Shown: in pieces, positions 14,056-23,242 of the stretch
Numbering within the stretch: the stretch's first letter is position 1
How the letters are laid out: each line of letters begins with the position of its first letter
Origin: a virus
DNA length: 45,871 bases
Reading direction: 5' to 3' (one strand)
Virus record (IMG/VR): IMGVR_UViG_3300046167_000773
Span: 1 to 45,871 of that record
The notes under the pieces: model-generated
What the model saw: the letters and a program-made list of their open reading frames with translations, nothing else
The model's database searches: none
Told to the model about the DNA's origin: nothing
Position numbers and translations under genes: made by a program

Positions 14056-17000
14056 CTACAGTATATTTTTTGTTGAATGGATATGGATGCAAGCTCGCTG
14101 AACCCGCAAGTCTTGTTCCTTATATGAAATAACAACGAGCCTAAACTTGACTCGCTGCCCTCTTACAACTTGGTTATGGATTCTTCTCCACGGCCCGTCA
14201 TCAACGCTGGCTTCGTGATAAACATCGAAATCTATTCCGTTGGGTTGCCAGCTAAGAGGATCAATATTTGACATTGGATTCCATTCCTGATCGGCAATCA
14301 CAATCTGATCCAAATCCGTTGAGGTTTGGATATAGCTCTTGATCATCAGGTTAGCGGGCTGCTCTAGACGGATAACATCGTCGTGATCGTAAACACCTAC
14401 CCATCCATTTCTAGCATTGCCCTCGACTTCTACTTTCCACCACAGATCACCCACTTCAGGATTCTGCGGCGGCTTATTAGAAATAAGGAAAGACGGGCTT
14501 TCGGGATCAAGTAGTAACTCTTCGCCTTCAGTAATGAGATTGCTTTTGTTGCCAAGCCAGTCAGGGTTTCCGCATATAATTTTAATAAGCGTCCAGAGGA
14601 TAGATTCAGAAGAAACTATGCTTTCATTTCCAGAGGTATCAACCGCAACTATCCAGAACGCTCCATCAACGAGCATATCTTCCCAGCTATTTGAATTGCC
14701 GTTATCAATGCGCTGATACAATTCTGCAACCCCAATATCGAACACCTTTGATCCCTCGGGCATCCGATAGATTGTGTAACCGGCTATATCATTGTCGCTA
14801 CTTGATGGCGTCCATATAAATCGCATGGCATCGGATATAACAAGGCGCTCCACGTAAAATGGAACTGGGCGATTTGGAACGCCCCTGTCATAGACTTTGC
14901 TGAGATAAATTGATTCGCCCTTGCCAAAATAACCAAGAGTGCTTAAAGGTGTTACGGAGTATTGTCCGCTTCCGAAATTCGTATCTGAATTCCAGTATTT
15001 GTGCTGAGTGCGAAAATAACCATCGTCACTAATCGTCGCCGGAATACTTTGAACAAACTGCTTTTCTGTACTTCCCGTCTTTATAAACTCGATTAAGAAC
15101 CTATGAACGTTGTTGTCAACCGGATCGACTTTCCATTTCATAGCGGAAACTGTATAGGGCTGGGTTTCGTCAATCTCAAGGAAGCTGAAACCCTCAAGCT
15201 CTTCTATAACGTGATAACCACTTTCCTCATCCGTCTGTCCGAAGTTGGGATCGTAGCTCGGGAACCCTCCGTCATCCGTGGTATACAAATCAGGGTTAAA
15301 CACACCCATCTTTAGCTCGGCGGTTAGATCGCTCTTTGGCACAACCTCGGAGATAATATACTTCTGCGTTACCTCGCCATCAGCATTCCTTGTGCCTATG
15401 ACGATAACATCGCCCGCAGAGGCTCCAATTCGCTCCACATCAAGCGTTACAACCCTGCCAACACAAACACACTCACCAGTAAAAACGTCGCCTGATCCTG
15501 TTCTTAGCGTGTATCCAGCATCAGTAACCATGCCAAACTCTTCGCTGATCCCCAGCGTCAAGCCATCCACGCTAGTAACAACTGCTGACGTTCCACCCAC
15601 GATAGGCGCATCATGTTGTATCTCTACAATATCGCCTCGCTGAACAACCAAGCTTTCAACGTCAACGTTTATGGTGAACGTCTCTGAGCGCATAACACCT
15701 TGCGCTAGCTGATACATTCCCCACTGCGCGGCCTGATGCCAATGAGTGACACCAAACGTTCCTATATCCTCAAAGATTGTGCTGTTACGCTCATTGTATC
15801 CAGGACGGAATACTTCGTAATTGCCCTGCTGATACCCAAGGTTCGGATCGGTAAAGCTCACGTTAAAGCTATGCGGCAGATCAACAAAGTTCCTAGAAGC
15901 GTTGAAGTTCCAACTGTTCTGGCTGGTAAATAACTGCCTCGCAACCTTCTCTGATCCATCGAGGTTGTAATTAGAATCAAGCATCACAGAGACTTGGCCT
16001 TGCTGATTCATAATCAACTGAGCGCGACACATACTAAGAATGTTGTTTACTGTTTCAATTATCGGCGCTTCAGACGCGATTATCGTGGAAATCTGATACC
16101 TAAACCGCTCCTGCTCAACTTGGTACTTGTCAATGTACTTAACTTTCTCGTTACAGTGATCAGCAAAAAGTTTGAACGTTCTAAAGTCGATCTGTTTGTC
16201 ACTAATCCAGCCGCCATCGAAGTCAAGCTTGGACGGTATATCGGTTGAGTTCTGTATTGAGTAGCCCGTAAGAATATCAAGAACAATGTAAGCAGGGTTT
16301 GAGCTAATAGCTGGACGAATTTCCGGCTCTCGCCATTGAATGCCGTCATGCCATCTGAGGTACTGGCGTACCATTCCGCTAACTTGCTGAACATTACCTT
16401 GGACATTCCCTGATGCCTGAAACTGAAGCTCAGTCATCGTATGTTTCTTCTTGAGGTTTAGAATACCTCTGCGCTCACCTAGCTCATTAATCGGATAGCC
16501 ACGGCTGGTTAGTCGAGTAAGAGAACATTTCTCGATGTAACGATCATCACCGTTATAGTTCTCGTGATCACCTACCCGCTTTATTATTAACTCGTACTCA
16601 CCTTCAACGGCAAACGGGATGACAAGACTTACCCTGCCAGGCGTGAGCTTGTTTCCGCTTATGTTAAAGCTGCTCCGAGTGACAATATCGCCGGTATAAT
16701 CTATATCAAAATCAAACGCTGGTGATGTGCCTCCGTAACTGGAAACGTTACTTGGTGCAACTTTTAAAGCGTAATAAACCGAGCGAATCTTAACCCCACC
16801 ATAAACCTCTTGGGGATCGTCGATAAACTTTAGCTGGCCTTTGTACTCAGGAACAAGCGCAACATCGACAGGTATATTTTGGCCCCGATAGAAAAGCTGA
16901 GACGATGTTGGCACCTCTGTCCATCTGCCTAATTCACCTCTAGCTGAGGTTTGCGTTTGTATGACGCGCAGATAAGTCTCATTGCCTACCTCAAGAGAAT

Positions 17001-18543
17001 ACAACGTACCGGATATTGGCGGATCAATAACCTCGCCATCTCCGCCTTGCTGGCCAACGACAAGCTGCTCAGAATTAACAATACCAGCAGGGAAGTTAAA
17101 GCCATCTGGCGGCACATCATCTTTAAAGTTCTCAAGGTTAGTTCGGCAAACGTAATAGCCATCGCTTACGCCAGTGCTAAGGAACTCAAAGCCATATTCC
17201 CTTCCCTCATTGATTACGAAAACGCCTTTGGCGGGCTGATCACCAGTAACCAACAGCCAGTCATCAGGGTAATCATCTGGGTTTGGTGTCTCATTGAAGT
17301 CAAATTGTGGAACTCGCTGAGAATTTTCAGCGTCAATAAACCAAAGATCGCTTTGCGGCCTGATGAAATATGTTGGCTGATTGAATCTGAGCCGGACGAA
17401 AACCTTTTGCCCACTGCTTATCGCATATTCATCAAGAATAACTGAAACGCTTGCTGGCTCATTAGGGTTTCTTACAATGTCATTACCTAAGAAGCCCCCA
17501 GAAATTTGAAAGTGATCACCCGCATAGCCTCTAGTGCCTGAAGGCAAGTTAACCCATTCATAGTTTGAGCTTGGCCCTCTCATTTGCATATTGAATTGAA
17601 TGGCCAGCCTTTGCTCATTACCCTGCTTATCGAACTTAACTAATCCTTGAGGAAAGCTAAGCTCAACAACAGCGCTTTTACTGTTTGGAGCCGTGGTGGG
17701 AGTACCTGTATCGTTGTTTTTGTTTAGCTCGACGTTAAGCTCAGTAGACTTGGTGGGATAGTTAACAATCTCTAATTCAACAGGCTCCAATCCAAGATTA
17801 GGCTGATCGGGATCGTAGTGATTTGGAACGTTTTTAAGGTGTCGAATCTGAGCGCCAAACTTTGAAATGCTTGTGTCGCCCGCTCTTATGTCCCAAACAT
17901 CAAGGTTGCCCAGTCCCCAGTCATACAAGCTAGTAAACATGCTGCTTGTGCCAGCACTAAAAATAGAAGGAGCCGTGGCTAGGTTCGCGTATAACTTGTG
18001 CATCCCGTAGACAATCGGAATTGTCTCGTTGATTCGGGCGCGGTTGCTTTGCGAGTTAATGAAGTAAGCGTCACCCGCTGCCGATTGAGAAGCCGTTGTG
18101 GGCTTAGGCGGCGGTATGATGGCGTTGATTGCTAATGACGCAACCAGCGTTGCACCCGCAACAGCAAACATTCCAGGAATGGTTAGAACGGTTGCACCAG
18201 CAGCGTTAACAGTCGTTAAGGCGGCCACGTTTAACGCTAATTGAGGAATGGCAATCGCGACGGCAATCAATGCCACCATTCGCAATATGCCCTTCGCACC
18301 GTCGCCCCCAAGTGGGATAACGTGCAAGCCAATAATATCCTCATCTCTCGGCTCAACAAAATCCCATTGATCCCGCGTTACCTCTATGCCGTTCATGATC
18401 ACAACAACATTCGGATAAATGGCTTTTGGTATCTTTGCTAGCTCTAGAATTTCACCAATAGTATTATTCGGCTCCACATAAAAAGTGGTAACTGGCTCTA
18501 AAGCATTGCTCTCTATGATTACTGGATGGTTCAACCGTTCCAT
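14056..18543 (-). CDS. Central tail tip protein (J-like) with gpI-like N-terminus
   Basis: This 1495-residue protein is the largest in the genome. Residues 1-80 (NTIGEILELAKIPKAIYPNVVVIMNG) resemble the tail assembly gpI-type domain. Hydrophobic segments follow (about 84-145: ILRMVALIAVAIAIPQLALNVAAL...). The J-like body starts with NSQSNRARINETIPIVYGMHKL and the typical DWGLGNLDVWDIRAGDTSI. FN3-like sequence occurs near 1260-1340 (RFIWTPSSSDNDIAGYTIYR...DTSGNES), and a P..PEVGDLWW module lies near the C-terminus. AGGGG precedes the ATG, which overlaps the peptidase stop. Expected role: tail tip hub, receptor contact and DNA ejection. The apparent I-J fusion replaces a separate I gene. Confidence 0.85.
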   Translation of the reverse strand: MERLNHPVIIESNALEPVTTFYVEPNNTIGEILELAKIPKAIYPNVVVIMNGIEVTRDQWDFVEPRDEDIIGLHVIPLGGDGAKGILRMVALIAVAIAIPQLALNVAALTTVNAAGATVLTIPGMFAVAGATLVASLAINAIIPPPKPTTASQSAAGDAYFINSQSNRARINETIPIVYGMHKLYANLATAPSIFSAGTSSMFTSLYDWGLGNLDVWDIRAGDTSISKFGAQIRHLKNVPNHYDPDQPNLGLEPVELEIVNYPTKSTELNVELNKNNDTGTPTTAPNSKSAVVELSFPQGLVKFDKQGNEQRLAIQFNMQMRGPSSNYEWVNLPSGTRGYAGDHFQISGGFLGNDIVRNPNEPASVSVILDEYAISSGQKVFVRLRFNQPTYFIRPQSDLWFIDAENSQRVPQFDFNETPNPDDYPDDWLLVTGDQPAKGVFVINEGREYGFEFLSTGVSDGYYVCRTNLENFKDDVPPDGFNFPAGIVNSEQLVVGQQGGDGEVIDPPISGTLYSLEVGNETYLRVIQTQTSARGELGRWTEVPTSSQLFYRGQNIPVDVALVPEYKGQLKFIDDPQEVYGGVKIRSVYYALKVAPSNVSSYGGTSPAFDFDIDYTGDIVTRSSFNISGNKLTPGRVSLVIPFAVEGEYELIIKRVGDHENYNGDDRYIEKCSLTRLTSRGYPINELGERRGILNLKKKHTMTELQFQASGNVQGNVQQVSGMVRQYLRWHDGIQWREPEIRPAISSNPAYIVLDILTGYSIQNSTDIPSKLDFDGGWISDKQIDFRTFKLFADHCNEKVKYIDKYQVEQERFRYQISTIIASEAPIIETVNNILSMCRAQLIMNQQGQVSVMLDSNYNLDGSEKVARQLFTSQNSWNFNASRNFVDLPHSFNVSFTDPNLGYQQGNYEVFRPGYNERNSTIFEDIGTFGVTHWHQAAQWGMYQLAQGVMRSETFTINVDVESLVVQRGDIVEIQHDAPIVGGTSAVVTSVDGLTLGISEEFGMVTDAGYTLRTGSGDVFTGECVCVGRVVTLDVERIGASAGDVIVIGTRNADGEVTQKYIISEVVPKSDLTAELKMGVFNPDLYTTDDGGFPSYDPNFGQTDEESGYHVIEELEGFSFLEIDETQPYTVSAMKWKVDPVDNNVHRFLIEFIKTGSTEKQFVQSIPATISDDGYFRTQHKYWNSDTNFGSGQYSVTPLSTLGYFGKGESIYLSKVYDRGVPNRPVPFYVERLVISDAMRFIWTPSSSDNDIAGYTIYRMPEGSKVFDIGVAELYQRIDNGNSNSWEDMLVDGAFWIVAVDTSGNESIVSSESILWTLIKIICGNPDWLGNKSNLITEGEELLLDPESPSFLISNKPPQNPEVGDLWWKVEVEGNARNGWVGVYDHDDVIRLEQPANLMIKSYIQTSTDLDQIVIADQEWNPMSNIDPLSWQPNGIDFDVYHEASVDDGPWRRIHNQVVRGQRVKFRLVVISYKEQDLRVQRACIHIHSTKNIL

Positions 18544-18917
18544 CTATACACCCCTAGTAAACGTCTATTCCAGTTGTGGGAATCAAGACGCTCGATGCAA
18601 CTGTTGCAGCCCTGAAAGCAGTGAAGAAAATCGCTCTCGTTAAGATACAATCCTACGTGAACAGGATGCCCCAGAATCTTAAATAACAGTAAGTCCAATG
18701 GCTTTGGCTCTTCTACTTTTATCCAGTCGATTTTACGCTCATTGATAGCCGCCGCAACGCTTTCTGCGTTTTCAGCGCTTTTATATGTGCGGAGAAAATC
18801 GGGCAAGTCCAAAGCAAGCTCTTGCTTGTAAACGTGCCGTAGAAATCCATAGCAATCGAAGCTTGGCCCTCTGCCTCGATCTGAGTATGGCAAGCCAATG
18901 TAGTCAGAGATATTCAT
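18531..18917 (-). CDS. NlpC/P60-type tail assembly peptidase (lambda K-like)
   Basis: This 128-residue protein begins NISDYIGLPYSDRGRGPSFDCYGFLRHVY with catalytic Cys22 in DCYGF. A later PKPLDLLLFKILGHPVHVGLYLN provides the catalytic His in HVGLYL. This is the compact NlpC/P60 cysteine peptidase fold used in siphovirus tail tips to cut peptidoglycan or process tail protein. There is no JAB/MPN domain. It sits between DUF1833-like and J-like genes exactly as K does. It is the only cell-wall-directed enzyme recognised in the genome. Confidence 0.85.
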   Translation of the reverse strand: MNISDYIGLPYSDRGRGPSFDCYGFLRHVYKQELALDLPDFLRTYKSAENAESVAAAINERKIDWIKVEEPKPLDLLLFKILGHPVHVGLYLNESDFLHCFQGCNSCIERLDSHNWNRRLLGVYRWNG

Positions 18918-19381
18918 TGCAGCGAGAACAGTAAGCCAGGAAACTCATTCTGGCTATAGACGCCAGTACAAGTCTTGCGGGCAAAGATGCTTGAAGAAGT
19001 TAGATCAAAGCTAACACTATTAACGTCATATTCAAGATTTCTCAACACCATGAAGTCTATAGTCTTTTCCACTACGTCAGGCGCATCAGATAAAACAAGC
19101 TCCAGCTTTACCCTTGGCGGATCGAGCGTACCCCGAAGAATTTGCATTAGCTCAGCGCCTACATTTACCGTTTGGACTTTGATGCCCGCTGGAGCCGTGC
19201 CAGTGTCAGGCGGAAGGGTTATCTCAAAAGGGAATGCGTCATACCTAAACCCGCGACTAATGACAGGCTCAAGGTTATTCACAACGTTGATCACCGTCTT
19301 GCTTTCAGGATCGGTAATCGTCATCAAGAACAGGTAAGCAACCTGCCCTTGCATATCATTCACTCGATTGATCAATGGCAT
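18914..19381 (-). CDS. Minor tail protein (DUF1833/gpL-like position)
   Basis: This 155-residue beta-rich protein has NNLEPVISRGFRYDAFPFEITLPPDTGTAPAGIKVQTVNV, VEKTIDFMVLRNLEYDVNSVSFDLTSSSIFARK and a C-terminal FPGLLF. These features are typical of DUF1833-type tail proteins found just upstream of the NlpC peptidase in long-tailed phages. ATGA overlap links it to the peptidase and a one-base overlap links it to the upstream minor tail gene. Role: tail tip assembly. Confidence 0.75.
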   Translation of the reverse strand: MPLINRVNDMQGQVAYLFLMTITDPESKTVINVVNNLEPVISRGFRYDAFPFEITLPPDTGTAPAGIKVQTVNVGAELMQILRGTLDPPRVKLELVLSDAPDVVEKTIDFMVLRNLEYDVNSVSFDLTSSSIFARKTCTGVYSQNEFPGLLFSLQ

Positions 19382-19752
19382 CAGTCATTCCATCCTGATT
19401 GCTGGTAAATCTCTGCGCTGGCCTCAAAGTATCCTGGCTCCGGCCAGTTTATCCTTGGTGGCGTCATGAACTGCCAAATCTCTTCTTCTTTATATGGCGT
19501 CATAACTCTAGTGGGGATTGCACCTTGCTTGCAAAAAACGTTGTACCAACCCATGAAGTCCTTATAAAGCTCAGCCTTTAACCGAACCGTAACCTCCGCC
19601 CTTCTCTGAATGCCTGTAAACCTTGGCCGAGTCTTTACAATGCCAGAATCCATCGCGGACTTAACCACGTTATCCGTTTGGCTCTCGCTCCAACTACTCC
19701 AGCAGCCATCAAGCTGTGGTGGCCGCGCTCCAACTTCACCCATATACGCCAT
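19381..19752 (-). CDS. Minor tail protein (gpM-like position)
   Basis: This 123-residue protein lies directly after the tape measure and before the DUF1833-like gene, the place of lambda M. Visible features are KTRPRFTGIQRRAEVTVRLKAELYKDFMGWYN and CKQGAIPTRVMTPYKEEEIWQFM, which resemble short tail completion proteins. The function is inferred from synteny. Confidence 0.65.
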   Translation of the reverse strand: MAYMGEVGARPPQLDGCWSSWSESQTDNVVKSAMDSGIVKTRPRFTGIQRRAEVTVRLKAELYKDFMGWYNVFCKQGAIPTRVMTPYKEEEIWQFMTPPRINWPEPGYFEASAEIYQQSGWND

Positions 19753-19761
19753 ATATAATCC

Positions 19762-21831
19762 TTAGTACGCTAGCCGTCGCGCCCCGTATGAAGCCCGCAT
19801 AGCGTTATCAAAATCACCGCCAGCCAAACCCTTGTTAACTGCTGACTTAATAAGAACGTCAATCTCTAAGCCGCGTGAAGTTTTGCGCTCTTGAACTTGA
19901 ACCTCATCGTTTCCGTAATTGTTGACGTTAACGTTAATGCCCTTCTGGCTGGACTCTGGTTTCGCCATCATTGCCCCGCCAGTAATCGCGGCGGTATTGA
20001 CGGACTCTGCCCTTGCAGCACTAGAGCCGCCCGCAGTCTCCACGACGCCAATCGTAGCCGTAGGCGCAATAGCGCCCGTAGGAAATAAGTTAGTCAATGA
20101 GTTTACTAGAGGCTGAATCACCAGATTCTTTAATGCGATCCTTGCAATCTCTTTAATCACAAAATCCGCGAACTTCTTGAATGACTCCATTCCGTTCTCA
20201 GTAGCGTCCAGAATAGAATCAGCGAATGAGTCACCGAATCCCTCGATGCCACTCTTCAAATCCTGTATGACGCCCTGATAACCTTGTAGATCGAATTGCT
20301 CTAAAGGATTCTCTGGCTTGCGCTTTGCAGTTACCTCAACAAACTGAAGATAACTATCTGTGATCTTATCAATCACCGCCGCTGTTTGTGGCCCTGTAGC
20401 GTTAATAGCGGCCAATGCCGCTTTCGCCTCAAGTACCTCTATTCGATATGCCCTAACCGGATCAACAGACGCAAGCAATGCAGCGCCAGTTGCCTTTAAA
20501 GCCTTCAGCCGCTTATTTCTAACATCAATTTCTTTAAGCGTTTCATCATTCAGCGCCTTCAAGGCTGCTGTCGCCTGATTAGCGGTAATCTCTCCATTCT
20601 TCAAGGCTTGCTTAATCAAGAACTCTTGTTCTCGGAAAGCGATCATAGGATCAATCGAGCGCTTTATTGATGCAGCGAACTCAGCTATCTCTTGTTCAGC
20701 CTTTGAAGCTTCTGCATTAACTTCGATAGGAGGCAATACATTGCTTATATTTGCGTCCCACTTTGCTTGAAGAGCCGCAAAAGCTTCTTGGAAAGCTTCT
20801 TCACCAATTTCAAATCTGACAGATTCTAGATTAAAGAGAGTGTCATAATATGCTTCTACTTCTTTGGTAACGCCTGAAATAAGTCTATTAGCTTCGTCGA
20901 TAGCTTCTTGATCAATTACGCCTATGGACGGCCTATCAGCATAAAGCTTTCCATTAAGTTCATCTGCTGTTTTCTTTGCCGACTCTAACGCTTGAACAGC
21001 GTCAAGGACTCTGTTTGTTATCTCGCTATCTATAAGCCCATCTTTACCAAGCTGTGAAATAGCCTTTGCAAAATCAACGCCATTGATAGCACCGTCAGCA
21101 AAAGACTTCTGTAAATCAATAATCTCTTGTGCAACGGCATCACTTACCGCGCCAAAATTATCTTTGATATTTTTTATAGCTAATTGATTTTCGCCTATAC
21201 TGCCAAGCTGAGAATTGAACAGTCCAGTGGCTATGGACGCATCGCTCAAACCCTTAACATATAGATCAAATTCTTTTGTTGCGGCAGCTAAAGCGGTGTT
21301 AGCGGCAAAACCAGCTTGCTCATACTGAAGCTCAATAAGCTCCTGCATCTCTGCGTTAGCGCCCTTTAATGCAGTCCTGAACTGAGCAAGGCTCCCATCT
21401 GAAGTACCATTAAGTCCCTCAATGGCATCACCAAAAGCTTTAACCCTCTTAGCAGCAGCACCAGCACTTTCGCCCATATTATCAAAGGCAACCCAGACAG
21501 ATGCTCCGACAGCAGCGACAGCGCCCATCACAGCGCCCAGAGGCCCGAAGCCAGCAAGTAACTGAGGTAACTGAGTTGTGAGCGATCTTAGTGGCGAGAT
21601 GCCGCCCTGAATCATTACGAAGAAGTCAGCAATTTGATAGGAAGCATTCTGAGCAGCATAACCAGCGCTTCGCGTACTCTTGCCAGCCTTCTGCGTACTA
21701 TTGGCCATGTTGCCAACAGCTTTTTCAGTCTTTACCGCTTCTTGCTGAAGCAAATCTAACTGCTTTTTGCTCTTAGCATCCCACTTAGTCTCGATGCTAT
21801 ATACAATTGTTTCGTTAACCTTATTACCCAT
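19762..21831 (-). CDS. Tail tape measure protein
   Basis: This 689-residue protein is dominated by long helices: N-terminal WDAKSKKQLDLLQQEAVKTEKAVGNMANSTQKAG, then a hydrophobic segment of about residues 80-112 (SLTTQLPQLLAGFGPLGAVMGAVAAVGASVWVAF), then coiled-coil Ala/Glu/Lys-rich stretches to about 560, and a conserved end DGMxxFKKFADFVIKEIARIALKNLVIQPLVNSL typical of siphovirus tape measures. By the usual 0.15 nm per residue rule the tail would be about 100 nm. It lies after the G/GT chaperones, with one unusual gene between. Confidence 0.93.
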   Translation of the reverse strand: MGNKVNETIVYSIETKWDAKSKKQLDLLQQEAVKTEKAVGNMANSTQKAGKSTRSAGYAAQNASYQIADFFVMIQGGISPLRSLTTQLPQLLAGFGPLGAVMGAVAAVGASVWVAFDNMGESAGAAAKRVKAFGDAIEGLNGTSDGSLAQFRTALKGANAEMQELIELQYEQAGFAANTALAAATKEFDLYVKGLSDASIATGLFNSQLGSIGENQLAIKNIKDNFGAVSDAVAQEIIDLQKSFADGAINGVDFAKAISQLGKDGLIDSEITNRVLDAVQALESAKKTADELNGKLYADRPSIGVIDQEAIDEANRLISGVTKEVEAYYDTLFNLESVRFEIGEEAFQEAFAALQAKWDANISNVLPPIEVNAEASKAEQEIAEFAASIKRSIDPMIAFREQEFLIKQALKNGEITANQATAALKALNDETLKEIDVRNKRLKALKATGAALLASVDPVRAYRIEVLEAKAALAAINATGPQTAAVIDKITDSYLQFVEVTAKRKPENPLEQFDLQGYQGVIQDLKSGIEGFGDSFADSILDATENGMESFKKFADFVIKEIARIALKNLVIQPLVNSLTNLFPTGAIAPTATIGVVETAGGSSAARAESVNTAAITGGAMMAKPESSQKGINVNVNNYGNDEVQVQERKTSRGLEIDVLIKSAVNKGLAGGDFDNAMRASYGARRLAY

Positions 21832-21833
21832 AA

Positions 21834-22766
21834 CTAAACCTTCTTAAATTTCACGGCTGAGAGCTCTCGAATTATTTGAAGATCGCTCTTGTAACCTTTC
21901 TTTTTGCCAGTATTCTTAGACTTAGCCATAATAATTATGAATGGAGTTAGCTTTCCTCTTCCGCCAATCTTTGCTTGATTGCGCGTCATCCAATCAGGAA
22001 AGAATTGCTCACCACCAAGCGCATGTTCTTTTGTGTAGCCGCCCCAGATCGTGTAATCCTTTGCTGCCTTTAAGCGCTTAATCGAGTTTGTGGTTTGGGC
22101 AATAAATCCCCGCTTGGTAGATGATCGACTTGTAACCCGAACGCCGCTCTCACCACCCTTAGCCTTACTGGCCCTTCTATCAGTCATCCAAAAAGCTGCT
22201 GCGTTAGCAACACCAGCTTCGGTATTGCTTTCCTTCGGCTTTAGTATCCAGATCGCACCACGCGGGAATGAATCGGAAGCTCTTGGATCGCCAATATAAG
22301 TGTCACGATCACCGGATTTTTTAGTCTTGGATGGTGGCGCATATCGCCACTCCCAATTATTTAAATTAGCAACCCTAGACTTGTAGCCAGAAGGGTTAGC
22401 GCCCTCACCGAAGTAGTAATCTGCAATGTTAGGCGCTGCATTAATGTAGCGCACTAGATTGGTTTCAATAGCGTCGATGACAGCTTCGTTAACTTTATCT
22501 TGGAAAGTTACTTTTATTGTTCTCTTTACAAGCTCCATTTTCTTTTGATCATCGCCATCAACCGTAAGTCTCTCTGGCTGATTGCCAAGCTTTATCTGAG
22601 CTTCCGTTCCGGCCAGGATAAGGTTAGCAGCCATCTCTTTAACATCAGACGGAGTGTTGGCAGCAATAACAACTGAAAGGGTTTGCTGACTTTTAATTAT
22701 GTCACTGCCGTTAATAATCTTAACGTTGCGAGTACGTGCGGCCCTTTGGGTAATCAAGCTATTCAC
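21834..22766 (-). CDS. Unrecognised protein between tail chaperones and tape measure
   Basis: This 310-residue basic protein starts MNSLITQRAARTRNVKIINGSDIIKSQQ. It carries a helical middle (DDQKKMELVKRTIKVTFQDKVNEAVIDAIETNLVRYI), aromatic segments (NNWEWRYAPPSKTKK, DYTIWGGYTKEHALGGEQFFPDW) and a Lys-rich tail. There is no known fold. The position, overlapping GT by four bases and two bases before the tape measure, is normally empty in lambda-like phages. A tail assembly or virion role is likely from the operon. I do not recognise the family. Confidence 0.65.
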   Translation of the reverse strand: MNSLITQRAARTRNVKIINGSDIIKSQQTLSVVIAANTPSDVKEMAANLILAGTEAQIKLGNQPERLTVDGDDQKKMELVKRTIKVTFQDKVNEAVIDAIETNLVRYINAAPNIADYYFGEGANPSGYKSRVANLNNWEWRYAPPSKTKKSGDRDTYIGDPRASDSFPRGAIWILKPKESNTEAGVANAAAFWMTDRRASKAKGGESGVRVTSRSSTKRGFIAQTTNSIKRLKAAKDYTIWGGYTKEHALGGEQFFPDWMTRNQAKIGGRGKLTPFIIIMAKSKNTGKKKGYKSDLQIIRELSAVKFKKV

Positions 22767-23229
22767 GTTAATGCACCAATCAAGCCTTCCATGCTGCCGT
22801 TGAGTAGATTGCCACCTCCAGCTTTAGGCTTATCATCATCGCGAGATTCGTTAAGGCGCTTGTAATAAAGATTCCAGCCGAGGAACTCTTCGGTAGTCAT
22901 CCTTTCCTTTATGTCGGATACAAGCATCCCTAACTCTCTCGCTAAATGATAAACGCTAAACTCGTACTCGCTCAGGACTTTCCCGCATCTGAGCCTGTAG
23001 GAAATCCATTGAACTCTAGAACAGCCACGGAAAGCTCTTGGTACGAACCCCACTCAAGATCGTCAACGCGCTCTAAGCCAAGCGCTTCTCCATTGAGGTG
23101 GACGCAAGCGGCAACCATTTCACGTTGCACCTCAGCTTGCTCATCAGCAAAGCGAGGCAGCAGCGGAAGCATCTGCCCAACCTTGATCTTTGCAAGCTGA
23201 TAATCAACGCCGTCAATTGATTTTTTCAT
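22763..23229 (-). CDS. Tail assembly chaperone GT, made by -1 frameshift
   Basis: A -1 shift at the slippery heptamer (22984-22978) takes the G frame into the T frame. It yields about 155 residues: 84 from G plus 71 from T (VLSEYEFSVYHLARELGMLVSDIKERMTTEEFLGWNLYYKRL...). The T segment FSVYHLARELG.....MTTEEFLGW is the usual tail chaperone C-terminal motif. Its frame has no good start of its own, so it depends on recoding. GT binds tape measure and tube protein during tail assembly. Confidence 0.85.
22972..23229 (-). CDS. Tail assembly chaperone G
   Basis: This 85-residue protein is counted from the ATG at 23229 (AAAGGA upstream, just after the tail tube gene). A longer frame to 23325 runs into the tube gene and is rejected. 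The sequence MKKSIDGVDYQLAKIKVGQMLPLLPRF and following lies directly between tube and GT, as for lambda G. Most ribosomes should stop at the TGA (22974-22972), six bases past the slippery site. Confidence 0.8.
   Translation of the reverse strand: MKKSIDGVDYQLAKIKVGQMLPLLPRFADEQAEVQREMVAACVHLNGEALGLERVDDLEWGSYQELSVAVLEFNGFPTGSDAGKS
22978..22984 (-). promoter_or_regulatory. Programmed -1 frameshift site GGGAAAG
   Basis: Read on the minus strand, the heptamer G-GGA-AAG lies in the G frame as X-XXY-YYZ, the same sequence used by lambda G/T. The shift turns AAG TCC TGA into AAA GTC CTG, joining ...SDAGK to VLSEYEF. The zero-frame stop follows within six bases. Confidence 0.9.
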
Positions 23230-23242
23230 TGTGAATATCCTT

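Noticed and set aside
16951-17445. 164-codon rightward frame inside the J-like gene
   Set aside because: Antisense shadow of a convincing 1495-codon gene; no RBS or operon context.
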